Source: Holacanthus passer
Taxonomy: Eukaryota; Chordata; Actinopteri; Pomacanthidae
Length of the DNA: 64,000 nt
Direction: 5' to 3'
Assembly: GCA_025331565.1 (NCBI GenBank)
Contig: JAFREQ010000030.1
Coordinates: forward strand, 8,616,501-8,680,500
A program made the translations under genes and the position numbers. Of the stretch, positions 47,801 through 58,410 are shown one piece after another. The notes below the pieces were generated by a model, which was not told the DNA's origin, did not search any database, and saw nothing but the letters and a program-made list of their open reading frames with translations. The first letter of the stretch is position 1, and every line of letters starts with the position of its first letter.

Positions 47801-50262
47801 ATTAGCACTGCCCTGATTCATTTTTCCTTTTGCTGCAAGGGAAAATGGCCTTTGCTCCTCATTGGAGGGCTGTGTTACAGCTGCATAGCCATAGCCATAA
47901 AGGCTAAAGTAAAAACACAGTGGAAATAATATTAATTTGACTTAATTGAGGAAATAACTATGTAAATCAATTGTTTTTCTTATGCACAATGCGCTCAAAG
48001 TTACCTGAAGGCAAAAATGTTTTGCACTGCCACAGTGCAAAGAACTTATCATTCACAGACTTTACAGAGAGAATTTGAGTGAAAGATTCAATGAGGGATT
48101 CAATGGCCACTGAGCTTCAATCCGAATCCAGGTTTATTACCAGCTTGGAACCAGATCCAAATGAATTGTGTTGGACGGTATGTGTACACCATTAAAGCCT
48201 AAATAATTGTCCATCTTAATTTTTTTTTCAAATGAATACAGATGTGTTCACTTCACAGTCTGTGGTGCAATGCGCTCTGAATTTTCTCTGTCTTCATTTT
48301 ATCTATATTAAGGATCAGCCTAGTTCAGTGTTTATGAAGTGTAAGTGACACACACTGTTTACAGAACAGCAGGGGAATGGACATGATTCAACATTGTGAT
48401 GCACGAAATACTTCATGTACTGATCTGTACTGTACATGTACTGTACTGTATTTCAGCAACAAAGAAGTACTTGGATTCTGTTATTTTGTCTTTTAACTTC
48501 CTGTCTACACTGGAAATGGGAATGTGTTGTGCAGATAGGCATCTGCTGCTTGTAATCATCTTCCCCCACATTTTAGTAAATATGTGACCAGTTTTATAAT
48601 ATAACATACAGAGTGAAGTACTACCAGAGCTGGAAGAAAATGAGAAATTTTCTTCGAGGGCAGTCTGACAAACACTGACCACTATTTTCATAGGTTCCAA
48701 TTAGATTTGCCCAGAGCACATAGTGCCAGGATTAGGTTGTCATGTTTCTGGTGACTGGTGAGAATACGTTGAAAATTGTGTATTTTTATCTGTTTAGAAC
48801 AATATGATATCATAACAGAAGTTGTGTGTGGCTGCTCAAAGCCTGTGCTTTTCTATATCCAAAAGTGCACTCATTTGATTAGTTACACTAATACACACTA
48901 CAGGTGCACAGACATCATTATCTGTATCTGTATCTGTTCAACCAACATCATTATCTCTCTCTATATCTGTAAGTAGACATTGTGTTTATACCAGAGGTCA
49001 TTAAACCCAAAGTTAAATCAAACAAATGTATTTTCAAACCTAATATTCATTGCCAGTCCAACTGTTGTACCTTTGAAGCATCAAACTGGTTTCATATTGG
49101 CATGAAATTAATTATGAAATATATTTCCACATCCTCACACCGTACTTTTCATCTCTCTCATGCTTGTGCAAGCAAAATACAGGGAAACAAGAGGGAGGAC
49201 CCAAATGCAGACTACAACAGAGACGGAGCAGGTGCAGTTCAAATAATTTCATTACAAAAAGGCAATGTACAAAAGGCTTCCAGGATGGTGAGGCACGCAA
49301 GGGTCAGAACTAGGGAAGTCAGTCACACAAGCAAATCCAACAGGGAGCTGGCAAGAATCAAAATCCAATAATAGATAAAGTCCAGGCAAAAATGCTCTTG
49401 GTTCAAATTCTTTGGTTGATCATTCTTAGTTCATATTATAACCAGGCCACACAGTCTATCTGTCTCTCTGCGTTCCTCAAAGCTTTCAATCATTTTGAGC
49501 TGAAATTGTTTTTGCAGCCTCACATTGTCAGAAATAGCAGAAAGGCTGCACATCACACACCCCATTGAAGGTAGAATTAGCATAAGCATTATAGCAAATG
49601 AGAGGCCATTGAAGGAAAAACTGTGAGCATTTTAGTAGTGATTAATTAAGGTAGGTGCATCACAATGCGAAGGTACAATAATGCTAAAAAATGCCCATGA
49701 TGATGCCATGATGAAGCTATTGAACACCTTTCTTTAGTTCCATTTTCACACAGTTTATCACATTCCTTGCCTTTCAAAAAGAGAATAATAATGTTATTTA
49801 TATAGCCCCTTTAAAGAGCAGACCTCACAAAGTACTTCACAAAATTAAAAAGAAATGCGGTAGTACACACCGATATGTCTGATGTAGCTCTGCTGAGGGA
49901 AACCCCCGCTGGCAGGACAGGAGGGCTACTCCAATATGAAATAAAAAACATAAAATTTAAATGTTTTCAATTCTCTCTAGTGGTATTTTGCCGTTTAGAT
50001 ATATTCAATTTGAGATATCTGTCTCTAAAATGTCACCAATACAATGGAGGGGAATATAATTTAAAAACCACCCCAACAACGTCATTGGACAAGGCCCTCA
50101 CCAACTCACTGAACAGTTAGTCGGGAGAGCCATGGACACCTATGAGCACACAGTGAAAGTCACCAAATCTAGTGTCACTAAGTTGGCAACATTATTACTG
50201 AATTTTGTATTTTGTGTAGCATGTGTTAAAACAAGCATTTAACTCTGTTAATACTGTTTTAG
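41836..50262. other. Upstream region of glrb, mostly unrecognised
   Basis: About 8.4 kb without a recognised gene. It contains a purine-rich stretch at 45720-45960 and a fish dispersed repeat at 49190-49370 ('GGACCCAAATGCAGACTACA', 'CAGGTGCAGTTCAAATAATT'). The ORFs at 46454-46855 and 47684-47929 have no recognisable domain. One or more glrb 5' untranslated exons should lie in this or the preceding region. Confidence 0.55.
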
Positions 50263-50392
50263 GCACCATGGCTACTGGATTGAGGCCAGTAATGTTGCTG
50301 CTGTTGCTGCTGTCTTGTTGGCAATTGACTACAGCCAAAGAAGGAAAATCCACAAAGAAGGGAAAGAAAGGCAAGCAAGTCGTGTGTCCATC
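50263..50392 (+). CDS. glrb: glrb exon 2: start codon, signal peptide, basic N-terminus
   Basis: glrb encodes the beta subunit of the inhibitory glycine receptor, a pentameric chloride channel that the beta subunit anchors to gephyrin at synapses. Acceptor TTTTAG ends at 50262 and the ATG at 50268 has an ideal context (GCACCATGG). The exon encodes 'MATGLRPVMLLLLLLSCWQL' then 'TTA', a signal peptide with a leucine core built from TTG/CTG repeats. It is followed by 'KEGKSTKKGKKGKQVVCPS', the lysine-rich start of the mature protein seen in vertebrate glycine receptor beta. The coding part is 50268-50392. The donor is TC|GTAAGT, phase 2, joining exactly to exon 3 through a Ser codon. The gephyrin-binding loop lies outside the window. 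Confidence 0.95.
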
Positions 50393-50439
50393 GTAAGTAA
50401 ATATGCTACATTCTCAAAATACACCCTTTCTTTCTTTTT

Positions 50440-50482
50440 TTTGTGCAAATTTCCCCACTGTGGGACGAATAAAGGTTTATCT
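50440..50482 (+). mobile_element. L2-like LINE 3' tail fragment
   Basis: 'TGTGCAAATTTCCCCACTGT', 'GGGACGAATAAAGG' and 'TTTATCTA' lie 48 bp into glrb intron 2, in the same sense as the gene. The conserved AATAAA here sits very close to the exon 2 donor. Confidence 0.75.
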
Positions 50483-52516
50483 ATAAAGGTTCATCTCTTC
50501 TTAATATGTTGAAAATATCAACATTATCCTCACAATTTGTTATCATTCTGTTGTTGCTGTTCCTAGTTCTTTGTGCACAATAGTAACAATACCTCCAATG
50601 CCGAGAGCAAAACAAGGCACGGTAATGTTATTTGTACAAGATGATTAAAAGTGCTCTACATATGACAATGACGTTAAAACAGCTACTAACACCAATATCA
50701 GTGTGAGTAGAAAAACAGTAGAGAAACAGTGAAACAGTGAAAGTATCCTGTAGATGCAATGGAAATTTTATTTGTAGCCTGCATGAACCAAATTATGCAG
50801 CAGTGTGAAAAACAAAAAAAATGATTAATATCCTTCAAGTAAACTGGTACAGGTTCCACTGGCTTCATTACATTTGCTAGCTGAGAGATGTGCTATGACT
50901 TCAGGTTCATTTCAGAATGCAGTAGTGAGAAAAATGCCAGGCTCTGCATCTAAACTAACCCAAAGGAGGATATTCCAAACGGCAGTTACTGTGTATGCCA
51001 GAGTCCAGAAGATGCAAACTACCAACAAGATAAGTTCCAAATATTGTAAGAAAAAGAACCAAGCCATGGAAATTCAAACTCAGGTTGTTACTAGTCTGCT
51101 CAAAGTGCAATATTCAGCTAACATATTTTAACATCCTCTAAAAAAAAAAGAACTGAAACTAAATACTGGGTTAATAATGATATAAGTCATTCTCATTCAG
51201 TTTGATTTTCTATTTTCCTGACTTGTTGTTGTCCTAGAGAAAAAGCAAAAAACATACCCTGTGTATTTTGGTGTAAGCGTCAGAGGCCCAAATCTTCACA
51301 GTGCAATATTCAGCCAAGATATTTTGGCATCCATTTAAAACAATAATTAAAAGTAAGGTAAACATTGAGTAAAAGAACATAAAAAATAGGTCATTCTCTG
51401 TTGTTCTCATGCAGCTACACCTCTCCACACCAATACACTTATCCCCAACATGTTGTACCACTTCTGTAGCCCCACAAAAACCCCTGTCCAATCCACCAAT
51501 AAAAGAAGTTCATATTTTTGTCGGCATTCAAGAGCAGTTGCTTCTTGAATTGCATCACCAAGTCGGTTTCTCCTAGACCTAAATAATATGACCACCAATG
51601 CTGAAGAGCCTCCCAACTGGGGCACTTGAGGGGTGGACAGCATTGTACTTTATGAACAGCTTTTGAGCTTGGGAAGCAGCATGTATTCAGCAAATCCATC
51701 TGTGGTTGGTACGTCCAAATAAGTGTCTACTTCAGTTATTCTGGGATTCTGTGGATTTCAGTTAAATCTGAAAATTTATGCTGAGGGGTCTTTCTTGTCA
51801 ATGGCACCACCAGACTGTGACAGATAACAGCTTCTTGCTTCTGAGTCATCAGTTTAACAGTTTGAAATTCTTGTTTCAACATTGCTCAGTACTGCAGGCT
51901 CTCCTTCAGTCCGTCAAGCTTGAGTGTTGGAGCAGCATAGCTACCAATATGTCTTCCTTCTTCTCAAGCAAGCCTTCCAGTGTTGTTCTCTATGACTGCC
52001 TGATATTCTGTATGAGGGGATGGCATGTAATCAGACCTTTTGTAGCAGTGAGTTTTTTGCACTGGTCTAACAAGGCAGTTAAATCATTTTGCAGTTGTAT
52101 CATGATGAAAACCTCAAACTTGTCTTGTCTGAAGTTGACTTCCTCTGGAGATAATCAATGAAAGCCAAATTCATATGCAGGAATGGTAGCATCATCAACC
52201 TCATTGGTGTCTGCCTTCAGAGTTCATGTTATGTGAGACAGTTGCTGTTTAGCATCTAATTTGAAGAATGTTGGCTTTTCAACCTAGTTAAAGGTCTACT
52301 AGAGTCTGACTTGGGTGGAGGAACTTTGTTAGTGATTTCTGGTTCATTCATTTGCACTTATTTCCCAAGACTGGTCAGGTGCTTCACCTCAATATGTAGT
52401 TTCAAATTTGTTGCAGATTTTGCGAACACTTGGACTTGTTTTTTTAGAACTGGTGAGCACAATTTTTCTGAACATTCTTACTTTACTGAATACTGACTTG
52501 TTCCTGGTGTTTTACT

Positions 52517-54068
52517 GTAAGATAAGATAAGATATACCTTTATTGGTCCCACAGTCGGGAAATTTACATTGCACATTGCAATTTACAAATCTACACGGGG
52601 CTTATTTACAGATGTGCATGAGAACATGAAATATGTGATCAGAATATACACTATGAGACCGGACGTAATTAAATATGAAATTAAATATGAAGAGATATGA
52701 AGTATTGCACATTGAGGTAATGAAACACTGCACAGTGAAAAATATATAGTACAGTGAATGGGGTTTAGAATAAATAATAAATACACTGACATAAAGACTG
52801 GGTGTGGCGCAGATGTAATGGCATCGAGGTGTATGGCCTATTGGGAGCAGTGCTGGTTGTACAGCCTGACAGCTGCAGGAAGGAAAGACCTGAGATATTG
52901 CTCCTTCACACACTTTGGGTGACACAGTCTATCGCTGAAGGAGCTCTCCAGAGCTGTTAAAGTGTCCTGCAGGGGGTGGGAGTCACTCTCCAACATGGAT
53001 GACAGCTTAGCCTCCTCTCTCCCACCACCTCCACTGGGTCCAGGGGGCAACCCAGGGCAGAACTGGCCTTCTTGATCAGTTTATCCAGTCTCTTCCTGTC
53101 TGCAGCCGAAATGCTGCTGAGCAGATAGAGTCCGCTCTGACCTTTCCTGTAAAGTGTAGTGGTGTTATGAGTCCAGTCCAGTTTGTTGTTGAGGTGAACA
53201 CCCAGGTACTTAAGATGTCACCATCTCAATGTCCGTTCCCTGGATGTTCACTGGTGTTGGAGGGGAGTGAATACACCTGCGGAAATCCACCACCAGTTCT
53301 TTGGTTTTCCCCGCATTGATCTGGAAGCGGTTCCGCTGGCACCAGTCCATAAAGTCCTGTGTCAGTTCTCTATATTCCCTGTCACTGTGCTGATGGGTGT
53401 GGGTGGAAGGGTTGAGTTGATGAGCTGAGCAGTGGGAGGTGGCTGTGAGCAGAGAGTTGCAGGAGGGAAGGTGGGGGTGCTTTTTGCTTTTTGGTGCAGA
53501 TGAGGGGGGTTGCAGCAGGGAGGGCTGTGCCGTGGGAAGCGCAGATGAATGATCAAATCTGTTGAAGAATATAATCCCCCTCAGCCTGGGAGTCAGGCCC
53601 CTTGTGGCCAGAGATGATTTTGAGGCCTCTCCAGAATCTGCTGATGTTGTTGTGCTGCAGCTGCTCCTCCATCTTCCTTCTGTAGCTGTTCTTCCCCTCT
53701 CTGATCTTCCTCCTCAGCTCCCTCTTCACAGCCTTCAGACAGCACAGCTACACAGCTCCTCCTTATTTCCTGACTTAAAGACCCTCTTATTCTCCTTAAG
53801 GAGAGCCTTTATGTCCGGATTAATCCAAGGTTTATTGTTGGAAAAATTCCATCCAGTCCTGGTGGGTACAGTGTTATCCACACAAAAGTTTATGTAGTCC
53901 GTGATGCAGTCAGTGAGACCGTTGATGTCATCCCCATGAGAATCACAGAGTTCCTCCCACACTGTTGTATTGAAACAGTCCTTCAGGGCCTCGTCAGACC
54001 ATCTCTTCACTGTGCGGGACACAGCTGGCTGCCTGTGTACCAGAGGTTTGTACACAGGCGCCATCTTA
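52517..54068 (-). mobile_element. L2-like LINE, internally deleted (RT core lost)
   Basis: On the minus strand: 'APVYKPLVHRQPAVSRTVKR' and 'FNTTVWEELCDS' (~54060-53940), 'GWNFSNNKPWINPDIKALLK' and 'NKRVFKSGNKEEL', the basic linker, and the proline-rich linker 'HLRFPRHSPPCCNPP' (~53550). The frame then jumps at ~53390 past motifs A-C to 'ELTQDFMDWCQRNR', 'GKTKELVVDF', 'LSSMLESDSHPLQDTL' and 'RSFLPAAVRLYNQHCSQ', then the 3' UTR and TTATC tail. It is closely related to the copy at 35429-37225, but its deletion is different. Confidence 0.85.
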
Positions 54069-54164
54069 AAGAGCAGCTTGTGATTTTAATCAAAGAGATT
54101 TCAGAACTGGTTTACCTAAGTACTTTACCTTTACCTAGATACAATGAAGCTGTTCTGTGATGTG

Positions 54165-54635
54165 ATGTTGTGTGGGACCGGATGCTACAGTACCATTCGA
54201 TGTTCCTGTTGGCCTTCTTCCTACACTGCTGGGCATAGAAGTCCTCCATGGATGGCAGCTCCATCCTGGTGATATGCAGTTTTCACCACCCTCTGAAATG
54301 CCTTACGGTTGTGATGGTATCAGTGTGGGGTGTCCTGATCAGGTTCTCAGTGATATGAACCCCAAGGAACTTAAAGCTGCTGGCTCTCTCTACCGTAGTC
54401 TCCTTGATGGTGATGGGGCCATGTCCTTCTCCCTGTCGCTTCCTGTTGTCCACAATCACCTTCTATGTTTTGCTGACATTGAGATGGAGGTTGTTGTCCT
54501 GGCATCAAGATGTCCGGGCTTTGACCTCCTCTCTGGAGGCTGTCTCATCATTGGCAATGATCAGATGATATTTGTGTTGTCAGTCAACTTAATGATGCCA
54601 TTGAAGCTGTTGGTAGCTGTTGTGTTCTAAATGTT
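54165..54635 (-). mobile_element. LINE RT C-terminal fragment (CR1/Rex1 group)
   Basis: Broken minus-strand frames match the region after RT motif C: 'IIKLTDNTN', 'HLNVS.TK', 'VVDNRKRQ', 'SFKFLGVHI' and 'KANRNIEWY'. It abuts the 5' end of the L2-like LINE. The plus-strand ORF over it (54172-54630) is its antisense shadow. Confidence 0.6.
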
Positions 54636-56347
54636 CTTGGATAACATTCTCTAAAAAACATTCTAAACTGTTTGTAAACACCTTGAAATAGTTTGTGACA
54701 TTGTTAGATATTTTCTGGGAGATTTCCCAGAATGATATTTCACAGTAGGATAAAATGCTTTAAAAACATTATGCTAATGTTTTGTAGTAACATTCCATTA
54801 AACATTTTAACATTATTAGATTTAGAATTATGGCACAACATTCCTGTCAGTCTTCCTAACCAATTCCTGGGTAAGTGGACTGACCACTGTGGTCTCTATG
54901 ATGACTGATAATTTGGAATTTCACTATTAATACATATTATAATGCATATACATAAATATTGATAATACATCAATATTTAAAAGTCTTTTAACAGAATTAA
55001 TTTTGTCATTGATTTATCTTTTTGTGTGTATACGTGTTTGTGTGCGTGAGAAAACATACTAAACCTGCATATAAAGTTATGACTGTGATTAAAATCTAAT
55101 ACCAACAAAAATTACACACTTAAATGTCATCAAATACTGTCAACTTCTTCACCACAAACTCAACATACATTATTGGGGTAGGATGAACCTTGAACTTTTG
55201 TCTCACTTCACTTTCCACACTCAACACTCTGTTACTACAAAAAAATAAAGGAAAAAATACCCTGGGTAAAAGGCTGTATATATGATACACACTTCTCATA
55301 AAGTAGAAAACAGATATCTATACTTGGCACAAGTGTATCATTTTGTAAATGAGGACCAGTTCCAAATAAAATAACTAAAGGCAGGGAACAAACATGTCTC
55401 TGTAATGCAAATGTGGTACCTGTGCAAATTAGGTTGAAAACTCAAATATCGATACTTGGCAACATAATGTATCACAAAAGGAGGTATTGCATTATATTGC
55501 ATTATCAATTTATTGTTCAACCTCTAGTGTTCACCAGAGTCAGGTCCTCAGACACAGATCCACCTGAATTATGACAAACACATTAATCAAAATTAGCCCA
55601 ACCACTTAGCCTACTAGTAGCTATCATTTTTGAATGAATGCTTAACACTGACCTGAGTCCCTCTGTGGGGAGCATGTTTCAACCTATCTGATACTTTCAA
55701 CTGTCTTCTGTGCTATCTTGGGGTGGTTTTTGTGGTAGATGTGTAAAGATAAAGAGAAACAAAGATTTAAAGATTTAAAAAACTAAAAAAGACAACATTT
55801 TCTTAAGAAAATTTGTGTGCTTGTTTAGTGGACAACTCAAACAGTATTTTAGCAGTAGAGGAATACCTGGCAATACCGGGCAGTAGCTGAAGTAGATAAA
55901 GCAGTACTTGAAGTAGTAGTGAGTGAGCAACTGAAGTATTTCAAGCAGTAGGTAAAGGTCACAGTTCACAGCAGGAAGAGTGGGCTGCATTATACCACAT
56001 CACAGATTTTTGGGTGTAAATATTCTGTGTGTTTCGATGAAACACTAAAATTGTCAAAAAATACAGACGTATGAGGACGTTATTAAGCTAACTGAATGAT
56101 GTTTCTGTACTGTCTCCAGTGTTTGTGATTGTGCAACACGTGTGCTGCGTATATAGTATTCAGCTATGGGTACATTGTGACTATTAAACTACTAGATGGC
56201 ATAAATTAGCATATTGACTGCACAGAGTGTTTAAATGTTTTATTGATGAGTTGAACTTAAAGTAGTCATATTATTTTGTTGAAAATATTGTGTGTGAAGT
56301 GACGTATTTTCAAGTACTCAACTGTGAAGCGTTAGATACAAAGTAAG

Positions 56348-56575
56348 GTTGGGGCAGTTGTCGCTCAGGTAGAGCGGTTGTCCACCAATCAGAGGGTTCG
56401 ATCCCTGGCCCCTGCAGTCTGTGTGTCAAAGTCTCCTTGGGAAAGACACTGAATCTCAAATTGATCCCAATGGCTGTTCGTAAAAGCACTTTCCTTCGGG
56501 ATTAATGAAGTTCTGTCTTGTCTTAATAAGACTAGGCTAGTGCATATAAATGCAGTCCATTTACTAAGGTTTATT
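56348..56575 (+). mobile_element. tRNA-derived SINE-like repeat with A and B boxes
   Basis: The head has an A box 'TCGCTCAGGTAGAGCGG' (~56361-56377) and a B box GGTTCGATCCC (56395-56405) at tRNA-like spacing, so an RNA polymerase III promoter is plausible. The body 'CCCCTGCAGTCTGTGTGTCA' and 'TTGGGAAAGACACTGAATCT' and the end 'TATAAATGCAGTCCATTTAC' match the other two copies. It is the most complete of the three. Confidence 0.7.
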
Positions 56576-57619
56576 TTTTGAGCTTGAGTTGTCTAAGCAG
56601 TGTACATTTTGTATACTGTTTCAATGATCTCTATACCTGCTTTGAGAGGCCACTACTGCTGTCTACTGTCTAACATCTAATGACTACTGACTACTGTTTA
56701 TTAACTTAACTACAGTCTGCACTAGTGCTGTGATAACTAACTTGAGTTAACAGTTAAGCCTTACAGTGTTAGTATAAAAGGGGCAAGTGTTCAGGGAAAG
56801 GATACATTTAGGACAGTATTTTGTTTTGTCCTTTTAGCTATAGCTGATCATCACTGAGCACTTTACTGAGCCCCTTATGATGATGCTGCAAAGGCAAGAT
56901 TAAGGAACCTTATCTGATTATAAGCTAAAACAAAAGACATGGTGACTGAGAAAAAAAATTGTGTTCGCTTTTATTTATGTTGGACACTGCCTTGTCACTG
57001 AGTTATCCTTGCATTCCAAAAATTCCAACAAAGAAAAAGACTCAAGATGCACTCATTAGAGCACAGACCTACACCATGAAGGCATATCACATTCATAGTT
57101 GTGTTTTGATATCGAAAATTTACTCCAGATATCTCTATATCTCTATAGCTAAACCAGATTTAGACGCTTTATGCACTTTTTGACAAGGGGATATTTAGGG
57201 ACATTGAGACCAAATTGAGGTCAAACTAACTACTACAGATGAGTTACATTCTTTAACACTATTTATCACAGCATTTAAAAGCTATTTGTCAGGTCTGTAC
57301 AATCTGTACATAACACCAGTAACCCTACAGCAGGAAGTACATAAACATTTGCATTTTGGAACAGCTTTTCTGCTCCTGTCTCATGTTTTGATGCGAGCAA
57401 AGTCTTCTGTAAGAAAATATGGAAGTTAAGTTGTTATACCTATGCTAGTGAAATAATGTTTTTCACTTTGGAATATTAATAAATCATCTATGATAATAGA
57501 ACACAACCAATTAGAATATCTTTAAAATACCTGGTTGATAGTCAAAGTGGCTAAATGAAAAGAGATGTTGTTCTGCTATGTTATGTCTTAGTCCTAGCAG
57601 AAAGACCCCCCCCTTTCCT

Positions 57620-58010
57620 TCTCACCCACTTGTTTGATCTCTACTTTAATATGTGAGAACACGTGTGTAGTCCAGACATTGAACTGCTTGCTGTGAAGCT
57701 ACGGCCATATTATTTGAGAGAGTTTTCCCATGCCATTGTCCTGGTTGTTTACAGTCCTCCCTGGACTTGCTGTATATCAGTGTTTAGGAGGCTTACAGCT
57801 CCGTAGTCCTCCTTCCCCTCAGATCAGACCACAACCTGATCCACCTTCTTCCCCTGTATAAACCTCTGGTTCAACAGTACCCTGTGACATCTAGCACTGT
57901 GAGGAAATGGCTATAGGACACCAGTGAGGATCTGCAGGTTTGCTTTGACATAACATACAATTCAGAGTACCCGGCCTTCTTGGACTTGCTTGGTGATGCA
58001 GCAGAAGGGA
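57620..58010 (+). mobile_element. L2/Rex1-group LINE endonuclease fragment
   Basis: Broken plus-strand frames read 'VKLRPYYLREFSHAIVLVVY' (endonuclease strand), then 'SDQTTT'-like (degenerate SDH) and 'LYKPLVQQYP'-like and 'RICRFAL' blocks. Several stops. Confidence 0.55.
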
Positions 58011-58034
58011 TAGCACCTAGGGACTAGGGACTAT

Positions 58035-58410
58035 GGATAGTTCTACTGGGGGACTTCAACACTCATGCAGGAAAGGAGGGGGAGGGGGATGATTGGGAGG
58101 AATGGCCTGCTCTACCTCACTCTGAGTGCTCTGTTTTTGGACTGTGCGAGCCATGGATTGGTCGTAACAAACACCATGTTTGATAGACAATTAACTTTAT
58201 GGTCTTATGATCAGATCTGTAGCCTTATGTCTTGGACTCTCAGGTGAAGAGAGGAGCTATCATCTGATCATCACCTGGTGGAGAGCTGGATCATTTGGCG
58301 GGGGTGGCTGCAGGACAGGCCTGGTAAACCCAAAAGTGAAGGTGAGCTGGGAATGTCTGGTGGAAGCCCCTGTCTGCAAGGTGATCATAGCCCAGGTTTA
58401 TTAGAGGTAT
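58035..58410 (+). mobile_element. LINE endonuclease fragment of a different family
   Basis: 'VLLGDFNTHAGKEGEG' is an apurinic endonuclease GDFN motif. It is followed by 'GRNGLLYLTLSALFLDCASH' and 'GLVVTNTMFDRQL' (frame 58065-58247), then 'IITWWRAG' and 'VSWECLVEAP'. The motif set differs from the L2-like LINEs. No RT is present. Confidence 0.65.

Noticed and set aside
54172..54630. 152-codon plus-strand ORF
   Set aside because: The opposite strand shows recognisable LINE reverse transcriptase motifs in broken frames, so the ORF is an antisense shadow.
56348..56420. Functional tRNA gene
   Set aside because: A and B boxes are present, but the acceptor and anticodon stems do not pair, and the sequence continues into a SINE body shared with two other copies.
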